Below, in pieces: positions 42,201-50,534 of a stretch of DNA of 64,000 nucleotides; the first letter of the stretch is position 1, and each line of letters starts with the position of its first letter. The notes under the pieces are model-generated. The model was not told where the DNA came from, made no database searches, and saw only the letters and a list, made by a program, of their open reading frames with translations. The stretch comes from Clostridia bacterium (GTDB taxonomy: Bacteria; Bacillota; Clostridia; Oscillospirales; Acutalibacteraceae): contig JAFWYP010000041.1 in NCBI GenBank assembly GCA_017517665.1, positions 1 through 64,000 of the forward strand, given 5' to 3'. The translations under genes were made by a program, and so were the position numbers.

Positions 42201-43520
42201 ATGGAATCGCTTAAAGAGATGTGGCAGCTCGTGTGTGAGCATTTGAAGAAAAGCTGCGGCGAAGTAATATTTGAAATATGGTTCAGACCGCTTGAAATCA
42301 GCAGTTTTGACGGGGCGAAGGCAGAAATAGCAACAAGTGAATTCAAAAGAAAGATTATTGAACAGCAGTTCGGAAACGAATTGAGAGATGCATTTAAACA
42401 GGTTATGGGCTTTGACGTTGAGGTGGTGCTTGTCAATCAGGAGGCAGCACCCAAGAAAGCACCCGAAGCGGCACAGAATGCAGGCGCAAACGCAACCTCG
42501 CTGAGCATTGAGAAGAATACATTCTCAACCTTCGTTGTAGGTTCATCAAACAGATTTGCCCATGCGGCTGCTCAGGCAGTTGCGGCAACACCGGGCGCGG
42601 CATATAATCCGCTTTTTATTTACGGTAACGCAGGTCTCGGAAAAACTCATCTTCTCTGTGCTATCAGCAATGAAATCAAAAGAAACAATCCCGATGTTGA
42701 TATAATTTTCACAAGAGGCGAGGATTTCGTAAATCTTATTGTTGACGGTATCCAGAAAAACAATATGCAGGAAATCCACAAGAGATACAGAACCTGCGAT
42801 GTGCTTATTGTTGACGATATTCAGTTTATCGCCGGCAGAGCATCAACTCAGGAAGAATTTTTCCATACCTTCAATGCTCTCACTCAGGAAGGAAAGCAGA
42901 TTGTTCTTGCATCTGATCGCACTCCGAGAGATATAGAGGTTCTTGACGAAAGACTCAGAAACCGTTTTGAGTGGGGACTTATCGCTGATATCCAGCCGCC
43001 CGACATCGAAACAAGAATGGCAATTATCAAGAGAAAAGCAGATATTCTCGGTCTTGTACTTCCCGATGAAGTAGTTCAGTTTGTTGCTGAAAAAATCAAG
43101 ACTAACGTGCGTCAGCTTGAGGGCGCGGTAAAGAAAATCAACGCACTTGTTAATATCGAAGGCTCGGCTATCAATATTGCCATGGCTCAGAGTGCCATAA
43201 AGGATATCATGACCGATAGTCTGCCCATTGCTTCTGTGGTTAATAATATAATTTCCGAAACCGCAAGAACCTTCGGTGTCCCGCAGAACGATATTATCTC
43301 CAAGAAGAAGGACGCAAAAACCGCAAGGGCTAGACAGATTGCGATTTACATTGTCCGAGAGATGACCGACCTTACGCAGAAGGAAATCAGCGAATACTTC
43401 GGAGGCAGAGACAGAACAACGATTCTTTATTCCGTTGAAACAATTTCAAAGGACTGCGAAAAGGATTCAACTCTCAAGAGAACGATTGACATAATAATGA
43501 AAAACGTTCAGGGACAGTAA
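42201..43520 (+). CDS. dnaA: Chromosomal replication initiator DnaA
   Basis: 439 aa. Start at ATG 42201, 11 bases after AAAGGAGG; a GTG at 42165 precedes the RBS. Domain I (about 1-85), a short Ala-rich linker, AAA+ domain III (Walker A GNAGLGKTHLL, Walker B VLIVDDIQF) and domain IV with the DnaA signature near TARARQIAIYIVREMTDLTQ and FGGRDRTTI. Oddly, it is followed by ftsY, not dnaN. Confidence 0.97.
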   Translation: MESLKEMWQLVCEHLKKSCGEVIFEIWFRPLEISSFDGAKAEIATSEFKRKIIEQQFGNELRDAFKQVMGFDVEVVLVNQEAAPKKAPEAAQNAGANATSLSIEKNTFSTFVVGSSNRFAHAAAQAVAATPGAAYNPLFIYGNAGLGKTHLLCAISNEIKRNNPDVDIIFTRGEDFVNLIVDGIQKNNMQEIHKRYRTCDVLIVDDIQFIAGRASTQEEFFHTFNALTQEGKQIVLASDRTPRDIEVLDERLRNRFEWGLIADIQPPDIETRMAIIKRKADILGLVLPDEVVQFVAEKIKTNVRQLEGAVKKINALVNIEGSAINIAMAQSAIKDIMTDSLPIASVVNNIISETARTFGVPQNDIISKKKDAKTARARQIAIYIVREMTDLTQKEISEYFGGRDRTTILYSVETISKDCEKDSTLKRTIDIIMKNVQGQ

Positions 43521-43544
43521 TACATTATATATATGAGGTAACCT

Positions 43545-44465
43545 ATGGGACTTTTCAAACGAATCAATCAGGGTCTTAAAAAGACCCGTGACAGCATGTC
43601 GGGAGCAATCAATGCGGCTCTTTACGGCAAAAATGAAATAGATGAGGATTTTTACGAGGAGCTTGAAGAAATTCTTGTTATGTCCGATGTCGGTGTAACA
43701 ACCGCCATGGAAATCGTGCAGAAGCTTCGTGATTCCGTATTCAAAAAAAATCTTCACAGAGCAAAGGATGTTAAAAAGGAAATCCGAGATATCGTTGCCG
43801 AGCTTCTCAGCGGCGGTGAAGAAATAGATATGATAACAGTTCCCTCGGTTATTCTTGTTATCGGTGTCAACGGTGTCGGTAAAACAACGTCAATCGGCAA
43901 AATGGCGGCGATGTTCAAGGCAGAGGGAAAGAAAGTTATTCTCGGTGCGGCGGATACATTCCGTGCAGCTGCTATTGACCAGCTTGAAATCTGGGCAGAC
44001 CGTGCAGGTGTTGATATCGTAAAGCACAAAGAGGGTGCAGACCCTGCAGCGGTTGTTTTTGACACGATTTCCGCGGGCAAGGCGAGAAATGCCGATATTA
44101 TTATCTGCGATACTGCAGGCAGACTCCATAACAAGAAAAATCTTATGGAAGAGCTTGCAAAGATTTACAGAGTCATCGACCGTCAGCTCCCTTATGCCGA
44201 CCGTGAAATTCTTCTTGTTCTTGATGCAACAACCGGACAGAATGCCGTAAATCAGGCAAAGGAATTCAAGGATGTTGCCGAAATTACGGGCATTATCCTC
44301 ACAAAGCTTGACGGTACGGCAAAGGGCGGCGTTGTTCTTGCAATCAAGAATGACCTCAAAGTGCCCGTTAAATTTATCGGTGTGGGCGAAGGAATTGACG
44401 ACCTCAGACCCTTCAATGCAAAAGCTTTTGCAGACGGATTGTTTGAAGATGACAATGACGACTAA
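43545..44465 (+). CDS. ftsY: Signal recognition particle receptor FtsY
   Basis: 306 aa. N domain (1-95), then the G domain: GVNGVGKTTSIGKMA (P-loop), DTFRAAAIDQLEIWA, DTAGRLHNK, TKLDGTAKGG and GVGEGIDDL. The long acidic A domain is missing, as in many Gram-positives. It targets SRP-bound ribosomes to the membrane. It lies 24 bp after dnaA. Confidence 0.96.
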   Translation: MGLFKRINQGLKKTRDSMSGAINAALYGKNEIDEDFYEELEEILVMSDVGVTTAMEIVQKLRDSVFKKNLHRAKDVKKEIRDIVAELLSGGEEIDMITVPSVILVIGVNGVGKTTSIGKMAAMFKAEGKKVILGAADTFRAAAIDQLEIWADRAGVDIVKHKEGADPAAVVFDTISAGKARNADIIICDTAGRLHNKKNLMEELAKIYRVIDRQLPYADREILLVLDATTGQNAVNQAKEFKDVAEITGIILTKLDGTAKGGVVLAIKNDLKVPVKFIGVGEGIDDLRPFNAKAFADGLFEDDNDD

Positions 44466-44487
44466 TAATATAAATAAGGAAAAGAAA

Positions 44488-45087
44488 ATGGATTATATAA
44501 TTGCTACTCATAATATGAAAAAACGTGATGAGCTTCAGCGCATTCTTGCTCCTCTCGGAATAAGAGTTCTTCTTGCCGAGGAAGCAGGCGTTGAGCTTAC
44601 CGACGTTGAAGAAACAGGCACAACATTTGAAGAAAATGCGTTCCTTAAGGCTGAAAGCGGCTGCGAGGAAAGCGGAATGCCTTGTATCGCCGATGATTCG
44701 GGACTTGCCGTTGACTATCTTGACGGCGCGCCCGGTGTTTACTCGGCAAGATATGCAGGTGAGCACGGCAACGATGATGCTAACAACAAGAAGCTTCTCA
44801 ATGCTCTTGAGGGTCTTGAACCCAAGGACAGAGGCGCAGCTTATGTAAGCGTTGTCTGCTGTGTTTATCCCGACGGCAGAAAGCTGATTGCAAGAGGCGA
44901 ATGCAGAGGTACAATCGGTTTTGAAGAAATCGGAAACGGAGGCTTCGGCTATGACCCTCTTTTCCTTCCCGTTGAATACGGCGGAGAAAAAACCATGGCA
45001 CAGCTTACCGCTGACGAAAAAGATGCAATAAGCCACAGAGGCAAGGCTGTAAGAGAGATTGCCGGACAGATTGGAGAGAATAATTGA
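44488..45087 (+). CDS. rdgB: XTP/dITP diphosphatase (RdgB/HAM1)
   Basis: 199 aa. Family motifs: IATHNMKKRDELQRIL, TGTTFEENAFLKAE, IADDSGLAVDYLDGAPGVYS, GFGYDPLFLP and ISHRGKAVRE. Removes inosine and xanthosine triphosphates from the nucleotide pool. Its stop overlaps the yhbY start (TGATG). Confidence 0.95.
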   Translation: MDYIIATHNMKKRDELQRILAPLGIRVLLAEEAGVELTDVEETGTTFEENAFLKAESGCEESGMPCIADDSGLAVDYLDGAPGVYSARYAGEHGNDDANNKKLLNALEGLEPKDRGAAYVSVVCCVYPDGRKLIARGECRGTIGFEEIGNGGFGYDPLFLPVEYGGEKTMAQLTADEKDAISHRGKAVREIAGQIGENN

Positions 45088-45506
45088 TGACAAGTAAAGA
45101 AAGGGCGGCGCTCAGAGCGCAGGCAAACAGTCTTGAACCTCTTTTTCAGATAGGCAAGGGCGGAATGTCCGATGCGCTTGTTGAGCAGACAGCCGATGCG
45201 CTTCGCAAGAGAGAGCTTATCAAGCTTAAGGTTCTGCTTGAAAGCGCACCCGAAAGTCCGCGTGAATTTGCGGATAAGCTTGCCGAAGCAACGGAGAGCG
45301 ACGTTGTTCAGGTTGTCGGCGGAAGCATAGTTCTTTATAAAGAAAATCCCGATAAGGATAAGGAAGAAAAGAAAAAGAAGCCTGCCAAGAAGGGCAAGCC
45401 TCTTTCAAGAGTAAAGGCAAAAAGAGCTTTGGCGGCAAAGCGTGAAGCGGAAGAAAAGAAGAAAAAGAGAGATTTTTACGCAAAAAAACGTACCGTAAAA
45501 AAATAA
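45087..45506 (+). CDS. yhbY: CRM-domain RNA-binding protein YhbY
   Basis: 139 aa. CRS1-YhbY domain at 1-95 (LRAQANSLEPLFQIGKGGMS, KRELIKLKVLLE, VVQVVGGSIVLYKENP), then a Lys/Glu-rich tail (KEEKKKKPAKKGK) longer than usual, probably an RNA-binding extension. Linked to ribosome assembly in relatives. Confidence 0.9.
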   Translation: MTSKERAALRAQANSLEPLFQIGKGGMSDALVEQTADALRKRELIKLKVLLESAPESPREFADKLAEATESDVVQVVGGSIVLYKENPDKDKEEKKKKPAKKGKPLSRVKAKRALAAKREAEEKKKKRDFYAKKRTVKK

Positions 45507-45588
45507 TCGTTTTTTTTGCAACAAAAACAGACTATTGACACACTTAATATATGTGTGATATAATCGCACTTCATGAAAGGTTAGACTG

Positions 45589-46047
45589 ATGGAAAAAAAC
45601 AGCGGCATCAAAATTGTGGCAAACAACAAAAAAGCATATCACGATTACTTTGTGCTTGAAAAGCTTGAGGCAGGCATTGAACTTTTCGGAACGGAAGTTA
45701 AATCCATTCGTCAGGGCAAGATAAACCTCAAGGATTCGTGGTGCTTCGTGAAAGACGGCGAAATGTTTGTTAACGGAATGCACATAAGTCCCTATGAGCA
45801 GGGAAATATCTTTAACAGAGACCCTCTGCGTACCAAAAGACTTTTGCTTCATAAGAAAGAAATCCGCCGTTTTTATGCCATGGTAAAGCAGGACGGTCTT
45901 GCGATTGTTCCGCTGAGTGTCTACTTTTCAAAGGGCAGAGCAAAGGTTGAAATAGGTCTTTGTAAAGGTAAAAAGCTTTACGACAAACGTGAAGTTGCTG
46001 CAAAGAAAGATGCTCAAAGAGATATCGAGCGTAATATGCGCAGATAA
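45589..46047 (+). CDS. smpB: SsrA-binding protein SmpB
   Basis: 152 aa. Motifs NKKAYHDYFVLEKLEAGIEL, GTEVKSIRQGKINLKDS and YKLV-like KGRAKVEIGLCKGKKLYDKR, with a basic C-terminal tail. It works with tmRNA in ribosome rescue; ssrA begins only six bases after the stop codon. Confidence 0.96.
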   Translation: MEKNSGIKIVANNKKAYHDYFVLEKLEAGIELFGTEVKSIRQGKINLKDSWCFVKDGEMFVNGMHISPYEQGNIFNRDPLRTKRLLLHKKEIRRFYAMVKQDGLAIVPLSVYFSKGRAKVEIGLCKGKKLYDKREVAAKKDAQRDIERNMRR

Positions 46048-46053
46048 ATATAT

Positions 46054-46402
46054 GGGGATGAAAGGATTTCGACGGGGAATCTGAGCCCGGATAAGCGAGT
46101 AGCGGTGCGGGACCGCTATAAAATCCGCAATTTTCAAAATTAAACGACAACAATAAAGTTGCTCTTGCTGCTTAACTAAGCAGCCGTCTCTGTGCGGAGG
46201 ACTGCGGCCGCATAAGAGGCGTCGACAAGCAGTGAACGTGAACGGGTAACGGCGGATAGCCCGTCATGAATAATCTGTCTACTGAGTGCCCAAGCCTGCC
46301 TTTCGGCGTTGGCATGAGGGAATGTTAAAAGAACGGCTACACTCGTAGAAAGTCCCTGCAAGGGTTTTTCGGACGCGGTTTCGATTACCGCCATCTCCAC
46401 CA
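46054..46402 (+). ncRNA. ssrA: tmRNA (ssrA)
   Basis: About 349 nt, beginning GGGGATGAAAGGATTTCGAC and ending in the tRNA-like half GGTTTCGATTACC...CATCTCCACCA with encoded CCA. The tag frame runs from AAC 46143 to TAA 46173-46175 and reads NDNNKVALAA. The codon just before it is TTA rather than the common GCA, so the resume codon needs checking. Pseudoknot-type hairpins fill 46180-46330. Confidence 0.95.
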
Positions 46403-46473
46403 ACAATTATTTATATATTAATATAGATTCAGAGAAAATGAAAAAGAAAATTCAAAACAAGGAGGATAAAAAG

Positions 46474-47511
46474 ATGAAAAAGAGCCTTCCCGTAATCGGC
46501 ATTTCCGTTGTTGCGGTGTGCATAGTTGCCATTGTTGCAACTCTCGCAATCAAGTCGGGCAATCAGCCGGATATTGACACGGAAATCTCAAACACCGTGG
46601 GTTATTATGATAACAGCTATGACTATTATCAGGAAGAATCCACAACCTCGCCTTTTCAGGCTATCGTAAACACAACTGTTGAAGTGCTTACCGATGTTTA
46701 TGTACCTTCAACCAATGCAACAACAAAAACTCCCGAAAAAACAACAGAAACATCAACAACTCCTCAGACAACCGTTCCTCCGACTCAGGAGAATAAAGAG
46801 GAAGTAACAGTTCCTCAGCTTGAAGGTGTTGCAACAAAGCCTGTTCAGTCCTCGGGCGACCTTCCGCAGGATATGACATTTGCAGGTCTTTCAAGAATGG
46901 GATATGACGTTATCGGTCTCAAGCCCTACATATATAACAACGATAAGGAAGACTGTTTCCAGGCGGAGTGGGGTTATAACCCTCTTTATGACGTCGGTGC
47001 AAACTTTATTGACTTCAGCATTGAAACAACAAGACTTGATTTCAAATACGAAGGCAAGGAATACAGAATCCAGCTCTGGAAGGGTCAGTATATTTCCGGC
47101 GAAATCGGTACCGTAGGCGGCGAAATCGGTGTCTACACAAGAAAACCCGGCACAGGTCTGGGAATTGACCACTATAACTGCGCAAGTCAGGATGACTGGC
47201 TCAAGATGGAAATGACAGTTTATTGGGATGAATTCGATAACGGCGAATATCTTCCCCAGTTCTCCAGAAACTACAATGATTTCTGGTGGTGCACAGGCTT
47301 CGTTGACGGTCAGCTCAAAAACCGCAGAGATTCCAACACCATGCGTGTTCTTGCAAGAATCACATGGGAAACGGAAGAGCAGGCTGAACTTTTTGCACAG
47401 GCAATGCGTAAAAAAGGCTTCACAGAGGTTGAGGAATTCTCACCCTATGAAATAGATACGTTCAAAATTCACGGTAAAGATACTATTTTCCTTTGGCAGA
47501 ATATCAGATAA
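46474..47511 (+). CDS. DUF4474-domain surface protein, copy 1
   Basis: 345 aa. Start at ATG 46474 (AAGGAGG at 46459). N-terminal signal anchor (KSLPVIGISVVAVCIVAIVA), a Thr/Pro/Glu-rich linker of about 80 residues, then a C-terminal DUF4474 domain: DKEDCFQAEWGYNPLYD, YRIQLWKGQYISGEIGTVGG, EIGVYTRKPG, DDWLKMEMTVYWDE and WWCTGFVDGQL. The Trp-rich conserved motifs suggest a binding or enzymatic cleft outside the cell. Paralogues follow at 47527 and at 63596. Function unknown. Confidence 0.75.
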   Translation: MKKSLPVIGISVVAVCIVAIVATLAIKSGNQPDIDTEISNTVGYYDNSYDYYQEESTTSPFQAIVNTTVEVLTDVYVPSTNATTKTPEKTTETSTTPQTTVPPTQENKEEVTVPQLEGVATKPVQSSGDLPQDMTFAGLSRMGYDVIGLKPYIYNNDKEDCFQAEWGYNPLYDVGANFIDFSIETTRLDFKYEGKEYRIQLWKGQYISGEIGTVGGEIGVYTRKPGTGLGIDHYNCASQDDWLKMEMTVYWDEFDNGEYLPQFSRNYNDFWWCTGFVDGQLKNRRDSNTMRVLARITWETEEQAELFAQAMRKKGFTEVEEFSPYEIDTFKIHGKDTIFLWQNIR

Positions 47512-47526
47512 TCAGGAGGATTTCAA

Positions 47527-48741
47527 ATGAAGTTATCAAAGCAGAAGATTCTTATCCTTGCAATCAGCGCTGTTGTTGTTATCGCAGGCTCTGTTGCGGC
47601 TGTTGTTCTTATCAGAAACTTCAGCAAGGAAAAGGAAGACACAACCACATCGGCAACCGTACCCACATATCAGTATGTTGAAGAAACATATTATGTTGAT
47701 GTTCCCGAACTTGTTACAAACGAAAACCACGAAACTGTAACAGACCCCTCGGGCAACGCTCTCACAACTCTCAAGAAGGTTGTAAAAACAACCAAAAAAG
47801 TTGTAAATAACAACAAACAGACAACAAAGAAACCCGTTGCAGCAACAACCAACTCTGCCGCAACAACAAAGCCTCTCACTCCGCTTGCAAAGTGGCTTTC
47901 CGAAAATCAGGTTGCAGGCTACAGATATGAGCCCAACGGTGACTTTTTCTACACAGACGATAAGGACTGCTGGCAGAAGAATGCAGGCTATAACGAATTC
48001 TATGATAACTATGCTCCCGCAGCAGCTATGTTCATCGACCAGATTCGTATCCGCTTTACATATGAAAACAAAGACTGGATGCTCCAGCTCTGGAAGGGTC
48101 AGTACGGTTGGCTCTTTGTCGGTGCTGAAACAGGCGTCTATACCGCACCCGCAGGCACATATAAAGGCGGAAAGGGTGACGCAAACCACTATGACTGCGC
48201 CGATAAGGAAGACTGGCTTTATATGCAGCTTGACTGTTACTGGAGCAAGAACAATGACGGTCATTACAAAAAGATTTTTACAAGACCCTATGATAAGTAT
48301 TGGTGGGCAACAGGCTTTGTCTGGGGTCAGCTCACAAAGTACAGCAAGCCCAGAACAGAGCTTAAGGCAAAGAACAGAATTACATTCAAGAGCGAAGAAA
48401 TGGCAAATCTCTTTGTTCAGGGACTCAAGGAAGCAGGCTTTGTAAGGGCAGTCGGCTCGGACCAGCTTGTTGACGATTCATATTATCAGAACGGTAAGGA
48501 TGTGTGGCTTCTCTGGTCAAGCATTCAGCATGACTCATTTGTAGGCTATACAGGCACAACAACTTCAACAAAGAAGACAACAACTACCACCACAACAAAA
48601 GCCCCCATAACCACTGAGAAGCCTACAACCACAACAACCAAGGCTCCCACAACCACAGAGAAACCTACCACAACCACAACAACTCAGGCTCCCACCACTA
48701 CAACTACTGTTCCCGCAACAGATAACACAAACGAACAGTAA
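47527..48741 (+). CDS. DUF4474-domain surface protein, copy 2 with Thr-rich tail
   Basis: 404 aa, 15 bp after copy 1, RBS CAGGAGG. Signal anchor, a Thr/Lys linker, DUF4474 (DKDCWQKNAGYNEFYDN, WMLQLWKGQYGWLFVGAETG, WWATGFVWGQL) and an added C-terminal tail of about 50 residues made of repeated TTEKPTTTTTKAP units, a low-complexity spacer with no sortase motif. Probably arose by tandem duplication of copy 1. Confidence 0.75.
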   Translation: MKLSKQKILILAISAVVVIAGSVAAVVLIRNFSKEKEDTTTSATVPTYQYVEETYYVDVPELVTNENHETVTDPSGNALTTLKKVVKTTKKVVNNNKQTTKKPVAATTNSAATTKPLTPLAKWLSENQVAGYRYEPNGDFFYTDDKDCWQKNAGYNEFYDNYAPAAAMFIDQIRIRFTYENKDWMLQLWKGQYGWLFVGAETGVYTAPAGTYKGGKGDANHYDCADKEDWLYMQLDCYWSKNNDGHYKKIFTRPYDKYWWATGFVWGQLTKYSKPRTELKAKNRITFKSEEMANLFVQGLKEAGFVRAVGSDQLVDDSYYQNGKDVWLLWSSIQHDSFVGYTGTTTSTKKTTTTTTTKAPITTEKPTTTTTKAPTTTEKPTTTTTTQAPTTTTTVPATDNTNEQ

Positions 48742-48827
48742 TCAAACAATATCCGAGGTTATGCAACACTTTATGTAAAATGATTAAAAAATTCGCAAAA
48801 AACGGTTCATTTTTGTAGTGAAAGGTG

Positions 48828-48856
48828 TTGACATATACCCCGATATATGTTAATAT
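48828..48856 (+). promoter_or_regulatory. Promoter of the secreted C2HC protein
   Basis: TTGACA 48828-48833, 17-bp spacer, TAATAT 48851-48856. A near-consensus promoter with a short leader; the gene also uses a uniform set of preferred codons (GCA, GTT, CTC, AAG), suggesting high expression. Confidence 0.7.
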
Positions 48857-48907
48857 AAGGTAACAATTGTTGCTCTTGCAATAAAATTTGAAAGGAATGG
48901 TTCTAAA

Positions 48908-49582
48908 ATGAAAAAAGTACTTGCACTCGCACTTGCACTCGTTATGGCTCTCTCAATGAGCGCTATGGCATTCGCAGCAGACGCAGTTAATGAATGCGGC
49001 GTTTGTGGCAGCAAATTTGCTGACAATGCAGCTTTTGCAGAACACGTTAAGGAATGCAAAGCTCCTGAAGCAGCAGACCCCATCGTTAACTCATGCCCCA
49101 AGTGCGGCAGACAGTTCACAGACGAAGCTATCTACAACGAACACGTAAATAGCTGCAAAATCAACGATCAGGGCGGTAAGGTTGACCTTACAATCCAGGA
49201 ACTCCTCGGCATGCTTGTTGACCTTGTTAAGTCATCAATGACTCAGTGGGATGCAATCGAGAGCGTTATCGTTCGCCTCGTTGACTTCCTTGAAAACATC
49301 GGCACAGCAGCTGTTGGCGAAGCTGACGTTAAGGGCGCAGTAGCTGACCTCGAAGCAGCTCTTGCTGACGCTAATATCCCCGGCGTTTCAGACATCCTCA
49401 ACGCTATCAAGCAGAAGATTAAGGACCTCTATGCAGGTGAAGTTGCTACAACAGTAGTTGAAGAAACAACAGTAGTTGAAGAACCCGCTGATACAGGTTC
49501 ATCATCAGTTGGTATCGCTCTCTTCGCAGCAGTTTCAGTTGCAGCAGGCGCAGCATACGTTTGCACAAAGAAGAGCAAATAA
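48908..49582 (+). CDS. Secreted, membrane-anchored protein with two C2HC finger motifs
   Basis: 224 aa. Signal peptide (KKVLALALALVMALSMSAMA, AFA before residue 24). Two units CGVC-x12-H-x3-C and CPKC-x12-H-x3-C, a helical middle (IQELLGMLVDLVKSSM), a Glu/Thr/Val stretch and a C-terminal TM (SVGIALFAAVSVAAGAAYVC) ending in TKKSK. This is a surface anchor without LPxTG. Paralogue of 17416. RBS GAAAGGAATGG. Role unknown; extracellular metal binding is suggested. Confidence 0.7.
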   Translation: MKKVLALALALVMALSMSAMAFAADAVNECGVCGSKFADNAAFAEHVKECKAPEAADPIVNSCPKCGRQFTDEAIYNEHVNSCKINDQGGKVDLTIQELLGMLVDLVKSSMTQWDAIESVIVRLVDFLENIGTAAVGEADVKGAVADLEAALADANIPGVSDILNAIKQKIKDLYAGEVATTVVEETTVVEEPADTGSSSVGIALFAAVSVAAGAAYVCTKKSK

Positions 49583-49638
49583 TTAAAATTACTTAGCTTA
49601 TTAGATTGAATTAGCGCAAGAATTTGATTGAAAAGCAC

Positions 49639-49671
49639 ACGGCGTATCCGCAAGGATACGCCGTTTTTTTT
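49639..49671 (+). terminator. Terminator of the C2HC gene
   Basis: Perfect 11-bp stem ACGGCGTATCC / GGATACGCCGT, GCAA loop, eight T. Confidence 0.92.
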
Positions 49672-49696
49672 ATTCAAAAATATTGTTAATAAAAAT

Positions 49697-49725
49697 CCGT
49701 CCGTGCATCTGAAACACACGGACGG
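49697..49725 (-). terminator. Terminator of lexA
   Basis: CCGTCCGTG / CACGGACGG stem; on the minus strand it is followed by ATTTTTATT. Confidence 0.75.
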
Positions 49726-49735
49726 AAGTTTTTTA

Positions 49736-50326
49736 TCAATAATATCTGTAGCTTGCAATAACCTTGCCGAGGATTATAACCTCGTTAACAATAATCGGTT
49801 CATAGGTATCGTTTTCAGGCTGAAGTCTGAAATGACCGTTTTCCTTGTAGAAGGTTTTGACCGTTGCGGAATCCTCAATAAGTGCAACAACCATTTCGCC
49901 GTTGCGTGCGGTCGGAGTTCTTTCAACGATAACGATATCGCCGTCAAGAATGCCTGCCTGAATCATGCTTTCGCCCTTGACCTTGAGTGCAAAAAGCTCT
50001 TTGTCCTGCGCACCGACCATTGAAAAGGGGAGATAGCCTTCAATTTCTTCAACCGCAAGAATGGGTGAACCTGCGGTAACAGTACCGAGGAGAGGAACAT
50101 GAGTCACGTTATCTGCCTGACCGACAATTTTGATGCATCTTTTAAGCATCGGCGGGCGCTGAATATAGCCTGCGGCTTCAAGCGCATCAAGATTTGCCTG
50201 AACCGATGAGGTTGAACGCAGACCCACAGCCGCACCGATTTCGCGAACGCTCGGTGTCATGCCGTTCTTTGCCGTTTCAACCAGAAATTCATATATCTTT
50301 TGCTGGATAGGTGTTATCGGCTTCAT
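49736..50326 (-). CDS. lexA: SOS repressor LexA
   Basis: 196 aa. N-terminal winged helix (TPSVREIGAAVGLRSTSSVQ), cleavage site Ala85-Gly86 and peptidase S24 domain with Ser120 (KGESM) and Lys157. Represses DNA-repair genes until RecA-assisted self-cleavage. Two LexA-like boxes lie in its own upstream region. RBS AAAGAGG. Confidence 0.95.
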   Translation of the reverse strand: MKPITPIQQKIYEFLVETAKNGMTPSVREIGAAVGLRSTSSVQANLDALEAAGYIQRPPMLKRCIKIVGQADNVTHVPLLGTVTAGSPILAVEEIEGYLPFSMVGAQDKELFALKVKGESMIQAGILDGDIVIVERTPTARNGEMVVALIEDSATVKTFYKENGHFRLQPENDTYEPIIVNEVIILGKVIASYRYY

Positions 50327-50393
50327 AAATTAACCTCTTTCTTTATCTTTTTATGTTGTTTTTGCGTGGTTTTTACTCTTCCGACGCTATTAT

Positions 50394-50428
50394 AGCACAA
50401 ATGTTCGTAAAATGCAAACATTTGTTTG
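50394..50428 (-). promoter_or_regulatory. Two LexA (CheO-like) boxes upstream of lexA
   Basis: CAAACATTTGTTTG at 50415-50428 matches CGAACRNRYGTTYG at 12 of 14 positions. The complement of 50394-50407 (CGAACATTTGTGCT) matches 11 of 14. The rest of 50327-50534 is AT-rich and holds the divergent promoters. Confidence 0.6.
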
Positions 50429-50534
50429 ATATTTTTTGAAAAAATTTTAAAAGATTTTATTTGAAAATATTATAAATCTGTGTTACAATTAATTGATAAT
50501 GGATATTTTTAACCATTTGTATGAAAGGTAATTT

